Below are positions 1 through 8,189 of a stretch of 41,010 bases of DNA, in pieces. This DNA is from Rufibacter ruber (GTDB taxonomy: Bacteria > Bacteroidota > Bacteroidia > Cytophagales > Hymenobacteraceae). Under the pieces are notes generated by a model. That model did not search any database, had not been told where the DNA came from, and saw only the letters and a program-made list of their open reading frames with translations. Each line of letters opens with the position of its first letter. Positions within the stretch are counted from its first letter, which is position 1. The stretch spans positions 1 through 41,010 of the forward strand of contig NZ_LRMM01000046.1 in assembly GCF_001647275.1 (NCBI RefSeq), written 5' to 3'. The translations under genes and the position numbers were made by a program.

Positions 1-31
1 GCCTGTTTTTCAGAAAACAGGCCGAAAACAG
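1..31. repeat. 40-bp palindromic intergenic repeat, copy 1 (cut by window edge)
   Basis: This is the right three quarters of the repeat: inner CTGTTTT, loop TCAG, AAAACAG, spacer GCCG, AAAACAG. What is visible matches the perfect copy at 35470-35509 exactly. It lies 45 bp upstream of the ABC transporter operon. Confidence 0.9.
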
Positions 32-76
32 AAGACTAGTTCAAGAATTTCAGGAAGTGAATAGAGCCAAGCAAGT

Positions 77-880
77 ATGATTCAGCATGTAGACAACCCG
101 GTGTTGGAAGTGCACGACCTGACGGTAAGTTACCAGCGCAAGCCTGTGCTGTGGGACGTGGACCTCACCTTGCCCCCCAAAGCCCTGGTGGGGATCATTG
201 GGCCTAACGGCGCGGGCAAGTCTACCCTTATTAAAGCGGTCATGGGGCTGCTTCCGCTGAACAGCGGCTACGTGCAGCTGTTTGGGCAGGGGCTGGACCA
301 GGTCAGGAAAAAAGTAAGCTACGTGCCGCAGCGCGAATCTGTGGACTGGGATTTCCCGGCCTCTGCGCTTGATGTGGCACTCATGGGAACGTATGGGCAG
401 TTAGGTTTATTTAAACGCCCCACCGCCCTCCACCGCCAGCAGGCCATGGAAGCACTTGAGAAGGTAGGCATGCAGGACTTTGCCAACCGGCAAATATCCC
501 AGCTCTCAGGCGGGCAGCAGCAGCGGGTTTTCCTGGCCCGGGCCCTGGCGCAGAACGCAGATCTGTACCTCATGGATGAACCCTTTGCGGGCGTAGACAT
601 CGCCACAGAAACTGCCATCATTGAGCTTCTGCGGCAGATGCGCGAAGCGGGCAAAACGGTAGTGGTGGTACACCATGACCTGCAGTCTGCCCAGGATTAT
701 TTTGACTGGATCATCCTGCTCAACATGCGTCTGATCGCCTCCGGCCCCACCGCTGAGACGCTCACCCCTGCCCTGCTGGAAAAAACCTATGGAGGGCGGC
801 TCACTGAGCTAAGCCGGGTAAGTGAACTGCTCCACAAGAAGAACTTCCCCATCAGGGAAACCAAACCGGCCAAGAAATGA
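77..880 (+). CDS. Metal (Zn/Mn-type) ABC transporter ATP-binding protein
   Basis: Cytoplasmic ATPase that powers uptake of a divalent metal (zinc or manganese; iron is possible) through the two permeases encoded next. The 267-residue protein has Walker A GPNGAGKST at residues 42-50, the signature LSGGQ at 143-147 and Walker B with DEP at 162-169, so it should be active. Length and sequence style fit the TroB/MntB/ZnuC family. The stop overlaps the start of the next gene by 4 bp (ATGA), indicating a co-translated operon. The solute-binding lipoprotein such systems need is not in the window; a palindromic repeat lies immediately upstream, so that gene is either further upstream or elsewhere. 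The exact metal cannot be read from the sequence. Confidence 0.93.
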   Translation: MIQHVDNPVLEVHDLTVSYQRKPVLWDVDLTLPPKALVGIIGPNGAGKSTLIKAVMGLLPLNSGYVQLFGQGLDQVRKKVSYVPQRESVDWDFPASALDVALMGTYGQLGLFKRPTALHRQQAMEALEKVGMQDFANRQISQLSGGQQQRVFLARALAQNADLYLMDEPFAGVDIATETAIIELLRQMREAGKTVVVVHHDLQSAQDYFDWIILLNMRLIASGPTAETLTPALLEKTYGGRLTELSRVSELLHKKNFPIRETKPAKK

Positions 881-2169
881 ATGCCTTGTGGGAATTCCTG
901 AGCATGAGTGATGCCAACGTGCGCTACGTAACGCTGGGCTCTGTTTTACTGGCGGCCAGTTCTGCCGTGGTGGGCTGTTTTACGGTACTGAGAAAAAGAG
1001 CGCTGGTGGGTGACGCCGTGGCCCATGCCGTGCTGCCCGGCGTCTGCCTGGCATTTTTGTTAAGCGGTGAGAAAAACCCGCTGCTGCTGCTCCTGGGCTC
1101 CTTTGTCACCGGCTGGCTGTCTCTCATCGCCATTGACACCATCACCTCTAAGAGCCGCATTAAAGAAGACACGGCCATTGGGCTGGTGCTGTCAGTGTTC
1201 TTTGGGGTGGGTATTCTGTTTCTCACGGCTATCCAGCACTCCGGCAACGAGAACCAGAGCGGGTTAGACAAATTCCTGTTCGGCAGTGCCGCGGCGTTGG
1301 TGGGCCAGGACCTGATCACGTTTGGCGCCGTGGCTACGCTCCTGCTCCTGAGTGTGCTGCTGCTGTACAAAGAATTTAAACTGGTTAGTTTTGACATGGC
1401 GTACGCCCGCACCATTGGCCTGCCCGTGCGGGCCCTGGAACTGGTATTGACCACCCTCACCGTTTTGGCGGTGGTAGTGGGAATCCAGTCGGTGGGGGTG
1501 GTGCTCATGTCTGCCATGCTGATCACGCCCGCCGCCGCCGCCCGCTTCTGGACAGACCGCCTGGGGGTCATGGTCACCATTGCCGCCCTCATGAGTGCCG
1601 TGTGCGGGGCCGCCGGGGCCTTTGTCTCCTTCACCGCCCCGGCCATGCCCACCGGCCCCTGGATTGTCATGATCCTTTCGCTGCTGGCCATCCTCTCCTT
1701 TCTGCTGGCCCCCCGGCGGGGTCTTGTGGCGCGGCTTTTGTTACAACGGCGTGTGCGTAGGCAAATGATGCGGGAGAACATCTTGAAAACGCTTTTCCTG
1801 CTGGGCGAATCAAAGAACGAACAAGGCCTCAGCTATACCAGAAAACAGATCAGTGAACGCAGAAAAATGCCCTTGCTCACCATGCAGGAGAGCCTGCGCG
1901 TACTGCGCAGCAAGGGGCTGGTCACCCACGGCTCTTCCGGCTGGTCTCTGACAGAGGCGGGCATGAAGGAGGCGCAGCGGGTGGTGCGCCTGCACCGGCT
2001 TTGGGAGCTATACTTAACTGAATACCTGCAGGTGGCCTCAGACCATGTGCATGAAGACGCTGAATCTATTGAACACGTACTTACCCCAGAGCTGGAGAAA
2101 CGGCTGGAAGAACTTCTAAACTACCCTACCGCAGATCCGCACCAAACCGTTATACCCCAACAACCATGA
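877..2169 (+). CDS. Metal ABC transporter permease fused to DtxR/MntR-like domain
   Basis: Inner-membrane permease of the ZnuB/TroC family with an additional C-terminal regulator-like domain, 430 residues against about 280-300 for a plain family member. Residues 1 to about 290 form the hydrophobic multi-span ABC-3 permease. From about residue 298 the chain is soluble: a winged-helix-like stretch (TRKQISERRKM, then a helix and RSKGLV) is followed by the metal-binding and dimerisation motif of the DtxR/MntR family, recognisable from HRLWELYL, DHVHEDAE, IEHVL and a YPTADPH-like end. A reasonable inference is that this domain senses cytoplasmic metal and gates transport or transcription. The start overlaps the ATPase gene by 4 bp and the stop overlaps the next permease by 4 bp. 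The fusion frame is open and uninterrupted. Confidence 0.92.
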   Translation: MNALWEFLSMSDANVRYVTLGSVLLAASSAVVGCFTVLRKRALVGDAVAHAVLPGVCLAFLLSGEKNPLLLLLGSFVTGWLSLIAIDTITSKSRIKEDTAIGLVLSVFFGVGILFLTAIQHSGNENQSGLDKFLFGSAAALVGQDLITFGAVATLLLLSVLLLYKEFKLVSFDMAYARTIGLPVRALELVLTTLTVLAVVVGIQSVGVVLMSAMLITPAAAARFWTDRLGVMVTIAALMSAVCGAAGAFVSFTAPAMPTGPWIVMILSLLAILSFLLAPRRGLVARLLLQRRVRRQMMRENILKTLFLLGESKNEQGLSYTRKQISERRKMPLLTMQESLRVLRSKGLVTHGSSGWSLTEAGMKEAQRVVRLHRLWELYLTEYLQVASDHVHEDAESIEHVLTPELEKRLEELLNYPTADPHQTVIPQQP

Positions 2170-3062
2170 ACTTAGACGCCTTCTGGATCATCCTGACCGG
2201 CTCTCTGGTAGCTGTATGCTGCAGCCTGCTGGGCTGCTTCTTAATACTGAGGCGCATGGCCATGGTGGGAGACGCCATCTCCCATGCCGTACTGCCGGGC
2301 ATTGTACTGGCGTTCCTGTTCAGCGGCACCCGCGAAGTCTGGTCTATGCTGCTGGGTGCGGCGGCGCTGGGGGTGGCGTGTACCTTTCTTATTGAATTCT
2401 TCCATAAGAAGGCCAGGGTATCGGCAGACGCCTCTATTGGCGTCACCTTTACCTGGTTGTTTGCGTTGGGCATTATCCTGATCTCAGTCTATGCCGGCCA
2501 GGTAGACCTGGACCAGGACTGCGTGCTGTACGGCGAGATCGCCTACGTGCCCCTGGACACCTGGATCACCGCCGCCGGGCTGCACCTGGGGCCGCGCACC
2601 GTTTGGATGATGGGTGGTGTTTTAGCCCTCATTCTCCTGTTCATCCTGGTATTCTACAAGCAGCTGTACCTGACTTCTTTTGACCCGGCTTTTGCTACTG
2701 CCATTGGGCTCTCCACCACCCTCTGGTACTACCTGCTCATGGGGGCTGTGTCTCTGACCACTGTGGCTGCGTTTGAATCTGTGGGGGCCATTCTGGTGGT
2801 GGCGCTGATGGTGGGGCCGCCAGCCACCGCCTATCTGCTCACAGACAACCTCAAGGTGATGCTGGGGCTTTCTTCCGCCTGCGGAATTGTAGCGGCTGCC
2901 CTGGGGTATTACCTGGCGCTGTGGCTGAACGGATCTGTGGCAGGAGCCATATCCGTCATCATAGGACTTCAGTTTTCTCTGGCGTTTGTTCTTTCCCCCA
3001 CCCACGGCCTGGTTTCCAGAAGCCGAAAAGTGCACCCCTCCCCCGCCGTTGTTCCTTCTTGA
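2166..3062 (+). CDS. Metal ABC transporter permease
   Basis: Second inner-membrane permease of the ABC-3 (ZnuB/TroD) family, 298 residues, close to the usual length. It is hydrophobic throughout and shares the family segment GDAISHAVLPG near residues 35-45, also present in the preceding permease (GDAVAHAVLPG), so the two arose by duplication. It lacks the C-terminal DtxR-like extension of its neighbour. With the ATPase it should form a heterodimeric pore for zinc or manganese. The ATG overlaps the previous stop by 4 bp. No intrinsic terminator is visible; the next gene begins about 170 bp downstream after a repeat copy. Confidence 0.92.
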   Translation: MNLDAFWIILTGSLVAVCCSLLGCFLILRRMAMVGDAISHAVLPGIVLAFLFSGTREVWSMLLGAAALGVACTFLIEFFHKKARVSADASIGVTFTWLFALGIILISVYAGQVDLDQDCVLYGEIAYVPLDTWITAAGLHLGPRTVWMMGGVLALILLFILVFYKQLYLTSFDPAFATAIGLSTTLWYYLLMGAVSLTTVAAFESVGAILVVALMVGPPATAYLLTDNLKVMLGLSSACGIVAAALGYYLALWLNGSVAGAISVIIGLQFSLAFVLSPTHGLVSRSRKVHPSPAVVPS

Positions 3063-3182
3063 GAGTACCTCTCAAATCTGAAGGCGGGCTATTTCAGGAA
3101 GACAGCACCTCAGTTCGGGAAAAGACAACAATAGAAATGCTCTTTTTACGTCTTTAACGTTAGGTAGCTTCTTGAACAGGAA

Positions 3183-3222
3183 CTGTTTTGGAGCTACTTT
3201 TTGTAAAACAGAGGAAAACCAG
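3183..3222. repeat. 40-bp palindromic intergenic repeat, copy 2 (degenerate)
   Basis: It keeps the 7-4-7-4-7-4-7 layout with outer CTGTTTT, spacers GGAG and AGGA, loop TTGT and right arms AAAACAG and AAACCAG; the second heptamer is changed to CTACTTT. It lies 7 bp upstream of the likely start of the thioredoxin-like gene. Confidence 0.7.
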
Positions 3223-3229
3223 CCAACCC

Positions 3230-3727
3230 ATGTACCTTCTGCTCTTTATCCTGACCTTTATCCCCTTCAAAGACCAGCCGCCTCTGCCAAAAGAGGCTTC
3301 TGGTCCCGCTTCTGTTGCCGCCCCTAAGGCAAAAGTAGAATGGCTCACGCTGCCAGAAGCCCTGGAACGGAGCAAGAAGCACCCAAAGAAGATCCTGATA
3401 GACGTTTATACTGACTGGTGCGGCTGGTGCAAAAAGATGGATAAACAGGTGTATGCAGACCCGGCCGTGGCCAATAAGCTGGCGCAGGATTATTACGTGG
3501 TCAAGCTCAATGCAGAGCAGCGGCAACCCATTACCGTGAACGGCACCACCTACCAGTACCTTGAAAAGTACAAAGCCCATGAACTGGCGCTGTCGTTGCT
3601 GCAAGGGCAGATGAGTTACCCTTGTACCGTGGTTTTAAATGAGAAGCTACAGGTAATGCAACGGGTGCCGGGTTTTGTTCCGGCCAAGGACTTTCTGCGG
3701 GTGCTGGCGTATTTCTCAGGCAAATAG
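3230..3727 (+). CDS. Exported thioredoxin-like protein (thioredoxin_7 type)
   Basis: Probable periplasmic or membrane-anchored thiol-disulfide protein of 165 residues. The N-terminus (MYLLLFILTFIPF) is a hydrophobic export signal, followed by a thioredoxin fold with IDVYTDWCGWCKKM, where CGWC is the redox motif, and the cis-proline strand MSYPCTVVL. The reading frame is open 14 codons further upstream (GTG/TTG-type starts near 3188), but that extension lies inside repeat copy 2, so the ATG at 3230 is preferred. The closest style is the DUF255/thioredoxin_7 group seen in Bacteroidota. Its partner is unknown. The same-strand neighbours are not obviously functionally linked. Confidence 0.85.
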   Translation: MYLLLFILTFIPFKDQPPLPKEASGPASVAAPKAKVEWLTLPEALERSKKHPKKILIDVYTDWCGWCKKMDKQVYADPAVANKLAQDYYVVKLNAEQRQPITVNGTTYQYLEKYKAHELALSLLQGQMSYPCTVVLNEKLQVMQRVPGFVPAKDFLRVLAYFSGK

Positions 3728-3803
3728 CCTATCTTTTGATTCATCTTAATAGCCGCTGCGCAAGAAGCCGCCCCAGTATTCTGGAGCAGTTTTCTACATT
3801 CTT

Positions 3804-3843
3804 CTGTTTTTAGGCTATTTTTGTAAAAACAGGCCAAAAACGG
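3804..3843. repeat. 40-bp palindromic intergenic repeat, copy 3
   Basis: Heptamer layout retained with left spacer TAGG, loop TGTA and right spacer GCCA; the last heptamer is AAAACGG. The second heptamer and loop create TATTTTTG, a match to the Bacteroidota -7 box TAnnTTTG, about 50 bp upstream of mnmE. It may serve as a promoter here. Confidence 0.85.
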
Positions 3844-3870
3844 CTTTTGATCTCTTAGAACCTTCTGAAC

Positions 3871-5250
3871 TTGATACCCTCTACCCTTTCTAATGATACC
3901 ATTGTGGCACTGGCCACCGCCTCAGGCCACGGCGCCATTGCCGTAATACGGATTTCCGGGCCAGACGCCATCCCGCTGGTAGACGCGGTTTTCAAAGGCA
4001 AGAACCTGGCCCACCAGCCTTCCCATACCCTGCATTTCGGTACAATACGGGAGGGTGACCAGATTCTGGACGAGGTAGTGGTTTCCCTGTTCAAAGGCCC
4101 TGCGTCTTACACCAAAGAAGATGTGGTAGAGGTTTCCTGCCACGGTTCGCCTTTCATCACAGAGCAGTTGATCAAACTGTTTCTTAAAAAAGGGGCCCGC
4201 CTGGCCTTGCCCGGTGAATTCACCAAAAGGGCTTTCTTAAACGGCCAGTTTGATCTGGCCCAGGCCGAAGCGGTGGCCGACCTCATTGCCTCAGACTCGG
4301 CCCTCACCCACCAGATTGCCATGAAGCAGATGCGGGGTGGCTTTTCAGCCGAAATCAAAGCACTGCGGGCCCAGTTGATTCACTTTGCCTCCATGATTGA
4401 GCTGGAGCTGGACTTTAGCGAGGAAGATGTAGAGTTTGCAGACCGGGCGGGCTTACGGAGACTGATCACCACGCTCCAAAAGCTGATCTCAGACCTGCTG
4501 CAATCGTTTGAGATGGGCAACGTGCTCAAACATGGGGTAGCCACGGTGATTGCCGGTAAACCCAATGCCGGTAAGTCAACCCTGCTGAACGCCCTGCTGA
4601 ACGAGGAAAAAGCCATTGTCTCAGACATACCGGGAACCACCCGTGATGTGATTGAAGATGAGGCCACCCTGGGCGGCATAAGGTTCCGGTTCATTGACAC
4701 CGCCGGCCTGCGGGAAACCTTAGACACCGTGGAAGCCATTGGGGTAGCCCGAACCAAGGAGCAGCTCCAAAAGGCGGCGGTGGTGCTGTATCTGTTTGAT
4801 GTGACCTCCACTTCTCCCGCCCAGCTGCAAGAGGAGCTGCAGCAGTTGCAGCTTCCAGGGGTGCCACACCTGCTCCTGGCCAACAAGAAGGATTTAGCCA
4901 CCCCCCAGCAGTTGGAAAGCTTTATACACCTGGAGAACCTGGTCTTTCTTTCCGCGGGGCAGAAAGAGGGGCTGGAAGAATTGCAGAAGGCGTTGCTGGC
5001 GCTGGTACATGCCAATGAGGCGCTGACCGGTGACCGCACTATTGTGACCAACCTCCGGCACTTCCAGGGTCTGCAAAAAACCGACGAGGCACTGCAGGAA
5101 GTTCTGCAGGGGCTGGATAACGGCCTCACCGGTGATTGGCTGGCTTCTGATATCAGAAGATCCCTCTACTACTTAGGCGAAATCACCGGCGAAATCACCA
5201 CAGATGATTTGCTGGACAACATCTTTACCAAATTCTGCATTGGAAAGTAG
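3871..5250 (+). CDS. mnmE: tRNA uridine-5-carboxymethylaminomethyl(34) synthesis GTPase MnmE
   Basis: GTPase that, with MnmG, modifies the wobble uridine (position 34) of several tRNAs in the cytoplasm. The 459-residue length is typical. Domains: N-terminal tetrahydrofolate-binding domain (about 1-120), helical domain, and an inserted G domain with GKPNAGKS at 229-236, DIPGTTRD at 252-259, DTAGL at 276-280 and NKKD near 340. The chain ends in the diagnostic C-I-G-K motif whose cysteine is required for catalysis. The start is a TTG: the only upstream in-frame codons before a TAG at 3856 are CTG or non-start codons, and residues DTIVALATA align with the usual N-terminus. Repeat copy 3 lies just upstream. 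No mnmG is present in the window. Confidence 0.97.
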   Translation: MIPSTLSNDTIVALATASGHGAIAVIRISGPDAIPLVDAVFKGKNLAHQPSHTLHFGTIREGDQILDEVVVSLFKGPASYTKEDVVEVSCHGSPFITEQLIKLFLKKGARLALPGEFTKRAFLNGQFDLAQAEAVADLIASDSALTHQIAMKQMRGGFSAEIKALRAQLIHFASMIELELDFSEEDVEFADRAGLRRLITTLQKLISDLLQSFEMGNVLKHGVATVIAGKPNAGKSTLLNALLNEEKAIVSDIPGTTRDVIEDEATLGGIRFRFIDTAGLRETLDTVEAIGVARTKEQLQKAAVVLYLFDVTSTSPAQLQEELQQLQLPGVPHLLLANKKDLATPQQLESFIHLENLVFLSAGQKEGLEELQKALLALVHANEALTGDRTIVTNLRHFQGLQKTDEALQEVLQGLDNGLTGDWLASDIRRSLYYLGEITGEITTDDLLDNIFTKFCIGK

Positions 5251-5391
5251 CCACACCTCCTTAAACTTAACATTTATAAATTGTGTGCCCTTATTCAGAG
5301 GTGAAAAGGTTGAGTCACCTTGAACTCAAAGTTGCTTATTTGTAGCCAAATAATGAATTCCCCAAGTTTTATCAGCATCTGCAACCACCTT

Positions 5392-6066
5392 ATGAAGAAA
5401 TTGATCTTGGCTATAGCGCTTGCCTTTGTTGGCCATTCAGTAACGGCACAAACCATTTCAGCAAACCGAATACAGGTTACCGTTGGGTTAGCCAGCCCTA
5501 TAGGGAAATTCAGGGATATGGGGCATAACTTTGAACCTATGGGGTTCGCCAAAACAGGAGTTCAATTTGGGCTCAGTTACCAAGGAAGTCTTACTAAAAA
5601 TATTGGCTTGGGAGCCACTTTCAACCACCGGATCAACCAACTTGATTTAGAAGGGATTGCAAGAGCAGCTAAAGCTGGAGAGAATGGCGGGCCAGCTGAT
5701 CCTTACCTTTCTACATTTTTACTGGCAGACTTCTATTGGAAAGTCCCGGTGAAGAAGGTGGAGCTTTATACAAAAGCCTCAGTAGGCGGCGCCTTTAACC
5801 AATCACCAAAGGCGGAGCTAAAAGGCGCAGGAAACTCGCTAACCATTCTACCAGCTAATAAGTTTGCATTGGCTTATGGCGTGGCTGGGGGCGCTAGGTA
5901 TGACTTTGGCAAAATGGGCCTAGGATTAGAGATTGGCTTAGTGGGCACTTCCCCAAAATTTGGGTATGATATGAGCGCTATGGGAGGAAGCAAAGATTTA
6001 AAGATTGTTCAGCCAATGAACGCAATTCATGTATCTTCCATTTTCTCTTATAGAGTAAGCCACTAG
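5392..6066 (+). CDS. Secreted outer-membrane beta-barrel protein
   Basis: Predicted export through Sec followed by insertion in the outer membrane. The 224-residue protein begins with a clear signal peptide (MKKLILAIALAFVGHSVTAQ, cleavage after TAQ or nearby). The remainder has alternating hydrophobic strands and glycine-rich turns such as GLSYQGSLTKNIGLGATF and VAGGARYDFGKMGLGLEIG, as in small porin-like beta-barrel proteins of Bacteroidota. The open frame extends upstream to 5320, but the signal peptide fixes the ATG at 5392. The gene is more AT-rich than mnmE before it. Its ligand or role is unknown. Confidence 0.75.
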   Translation: MKKLILAIALAFVGHSVTAQTISANRIQVTVGLASPIGKFRDMGHNFEPMGFAKTGVQFGLSYQGSLTKNIGLGATFNHRINQLDLEGIARAAKAGENGGPADPYLSTFLLADFYWKVPVKKVELYTKASVGGAFNQSPKAELKGAGNSLTILPANKFALAYGVAGGARYDFGKMGLGLEIGLVGTSPKFGYDMSAMGGSKDLKIVQPMNAIHVSSIFSYRVSH

Positions 6067-6330
6067 CCTCACCTTGCCTATTTAAATTATTTTGCCCTAT
6101 TATATCTAACTGGTTTAACTGTATTTCCAAGAATTTTACCGCTACCAAAACGGCAGAAGCGAAAGGCAGGTATTTTCCAGGAGCTTGTATACAGAATTCC
6201 CTTTTACATTGACCTAGCTTTACAGTAATATAATTGCCCCATGTAAACTTATACGTTAAATGTTATTAATAAGGCAATCATAGTAATAGGTAAAACAGCA
6301 TTCTTAAAGGCTATACTAAAGTAACACTCC

Positions 6331-6733
6331 GTGCTAAATATCATTTATGAAGATGCGCAGTATGAAGCCATCAACAAGCCCAATGGGCTACTGGTGCACC
6401 GCACGCGCATTGCCGAGGAAAGGAAAGAGTTAGCACTGCAGATGTTACGGGACCAATTGGGGTATAAGGTGCATGCGGTACAACGTTTAGTCAGAAGCAC
6501 CTTTGGCGTGCTGCTCTTCGCCAAATCATCCCAGGCTACCGCGCCATTGGTGCAGGCGTCTGCTAAGCGTGAGCCGGATAAAATTTACCTAGCAATAGCA
6601 AGAGGCTTTGCGCCCTAAGAAGGTACCATGGACAGTCCCATACGGCCAAGGGACAACGTACTCAATAAGCCGCAAGCCATACCGGGAACCATAAGACGGA
6701 CCAGCTTTTACCACACGCTGCTCACAATGGCGG
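6331..6733 (+). pseudogene. truC: Dead tRNA pseudouridine synthase TruC-like gene
   Basis: Remnant of an RluA/TruC-family enzyme that would isomerise U65 in tRNA. The first 95 codons align well (YEDAQYEAINKPNGLLVHR, LALQMLRDQLG), but the catalytic motif HRLDRPTSG has become QRLVRSTFG, so the catalytic aspartate is valine (residue 54). An in-frame TAA at 6616-6618 follows ARGFAP. In the same frame the family sequence continues: EGTMDSPIRP, then DNVLNKPQA. The stop is therefore probably a GAA-to-TAA nonsense change (family: APEEGT). Similarity fades by about 6733, where the convergent histidine kinase gene ends, so roughly the C-terminal half is gone. It starts at GTG 6331. Confidence 0.8.
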
Positions 6734-6741
6734 CAGAGCTT

Positions 6742-7860
6742 CTACTCTTTCGGGATTCTGATATAAAACGTGGTACCTTTTCCCTCTTTGCTGTCAAACC
6801 AGATGGTGCCCCTATGCCATTCCACCAGGGTTTTACAGATAGACATGCCCAGGCCAATGCTCTCCTCTCCCAGTAAGCCGGGTCTTCTGGCATCGGTAAA
6901 TTTCTCAAAGAGGGTAGAATGGTATTTCTGGGGAATACCTACGCCGGTATCCTCTACTTTTACCAGAACAGTAGTTTCCTCATCTTCCAGGAAAACGGTA
7001 ATGGTTCCCCCTTCGGGGGTGAACTTGATGGCATTAGAAAGAAGGTTGGTAAGGACCTGCAGGAATTTCAGATCATCTACCATGGCAAAAATCTCATCTT
7101 TGCTGCTCACGAAACTCACTTTCTTGCTCAGGAAGGTCCCCTTCTCCCCCCCATATTCTTCTATGGCTTCTTTCAATTTCTCCACCAGATTCACCCTTCT
7201 GGTGATCAACTCTGTTTTTTCAGATTCCAGAAACTCCTGGCTCATGAATTCCCTGATGAGGGCGGCCCCCTTTCGGCTATTCTGTTCAATGAGTCTGATG
7301 ATCTCCAGGGCTTGTGCTTTCCCCTCTGGCGGAAAAGTCTGCTCTAACATTTGAGCAAGGCTGTGAATGATGCCTAAAGGGCCAGATAGGTCATGGGAGA
7401 GGATATTCAGGATGGAGTCCTTCTTGTTTGAGAATTTTTTAAGGTGGTCGTTGTATTCCCGCACGGCGGTTATGTCTTCGGCCCGGCCTATTATCACCTT
7501 GTCCCCCTCTGCCCGGGCAAGGAGGGAAAGCTGCAGACACACCCATTGCTCCTCCTGTTCTGGGAGCTGCACTCTCAGCTCCAATTGGTGCACCCTTCCT
7601 TTATCCAGCAACAAGCGCAGACTTTGCCGCACATACTCCTGGTCTTCCGGATGTACCAAAGACAGCAGGCCCTGCGGGTTCACAAGAACGTTTGCCCCCT
7701 GATAAGTTTCTATAAAAGACGGACTTTGATAGATGAAGCTTTCCTGGGAAACACTATAGGCAAAAAAAGCCTGTCCGGTTTTTTCTAAGAGCTGCTGGTA
7801 AAAATCAGAAGGATACGGTTCCAGTGACATGGGTGTAAGATAATCTCCTATGTTAAACAT
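6742..7860 (-). CDS. PAS-domain sensor histidine kinase
   Basis: Cytoplasmic two-component sensor kinase of about 372 residues. An N-terminal PAS/PAC fold (about residues 15-140) is followed by a HisKA dimerisation helix with the phospho-accepting histidine in NILSHDLSGPLG (about residue 156), then an HATPase_c domain with N-box NLLSNAIKF, G1 DTGVGIP and G2 GLGMSICKTLV. No transmembrane segment is present, so the input is probably an internal signal. The frame is open to 7944, but ATG 7860 or ATG 7830 (with AGGAGA upstream) is more plausible; 7860 is given. No response regulator is adjacent. It converges on the truC pseudogene. Confidence 0.9.
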   Translation of the reverse strand: MFNIGDYLTPMSLEPYPSDFYQQLLEKTGQAFFAYSVSQESFIYQSPSFIETYQGANVLVNPQGLLSLVHPEDQEYVRQSLRLLLDKGRVHQLELRVQLPEQEEQWVCLQLSLLARAEGDKVIIGRAEDITAVREYNDHLKKFSNKKDSILNILSHDLSGPLGIIHSLAQMLEQTFPPEGKAQALEIIRLIEQNSRKGAALIREFMSQEFLESEKTELITRRVNLVEKLKEAIEEYGGEKGTFLSKKVSFVSSKDEIFAMVDDLKFLQVLTNLLSNAIKFTPEGGTITVFLEDEETTVLVKVEDTGVGIPQKYHSTLFEKFTDARRPGLLGEESIGLGMSICKTLVEWHRGTIWFDSKEGKGTTFYIRIPKE

Positions 7861-8189
7861 AAAGTATAGTACCGTTTTTATATAACAAAGGTTGAATAAT
7901 AAAGGAGAGCCTGCTCTGAAGGGGGTGCAGAAACGAATGTGCAAGTACTGGTTTTTAGCAGCTCTGGCGGCTTTCTGCCATGGGGGTGTTTCTGTTTATG
8001 GCGTACTTTTCTGAAATCAGGCCCAAACCAAGGCTAACGGTTCTCACCCGGCAAAGTGCCATTCACAGAACCTGCGTTCACCCTCTCCATACCGCGCAGC
8101 TTAGAACCGCATATGCAGAACTTTTCTCTGACACGCTTTCCCAGTAAAATGGGAATTTACGCATGCTCTCCCTCAGGAAAGGTCTGGAC
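7861..8189. other. Intergenic stretch
   Basis: About 330 bp between the 5' end of the kinase gene and the 3' end of the next minus-strand gene. It contains repeat copy 4. I see no other gene, RNA or strong promoter. Confidence 0.6.
7992..8031. repeat. 40-bp palindromic intergenic repeat, copy 4 (degenerate)
   Basis: Layout 7-4-7-4-7-4-7 with heptamers CTGTTTA, GTACTTT, AAATCAG and AAACCAA; spacers TGGC and GCCC; loop TCTG. It is one of the more decayed copies and lies between two minus-strand genes. Confidence 0.65.

Noticed and set aside
924-1781. 285-residue open frame on the minus strand within the permease gene
   Set aside because: It is the shadow of the GC-rich permease frame; composition is Arg/Ser/Thr-rich with no domain pattern.
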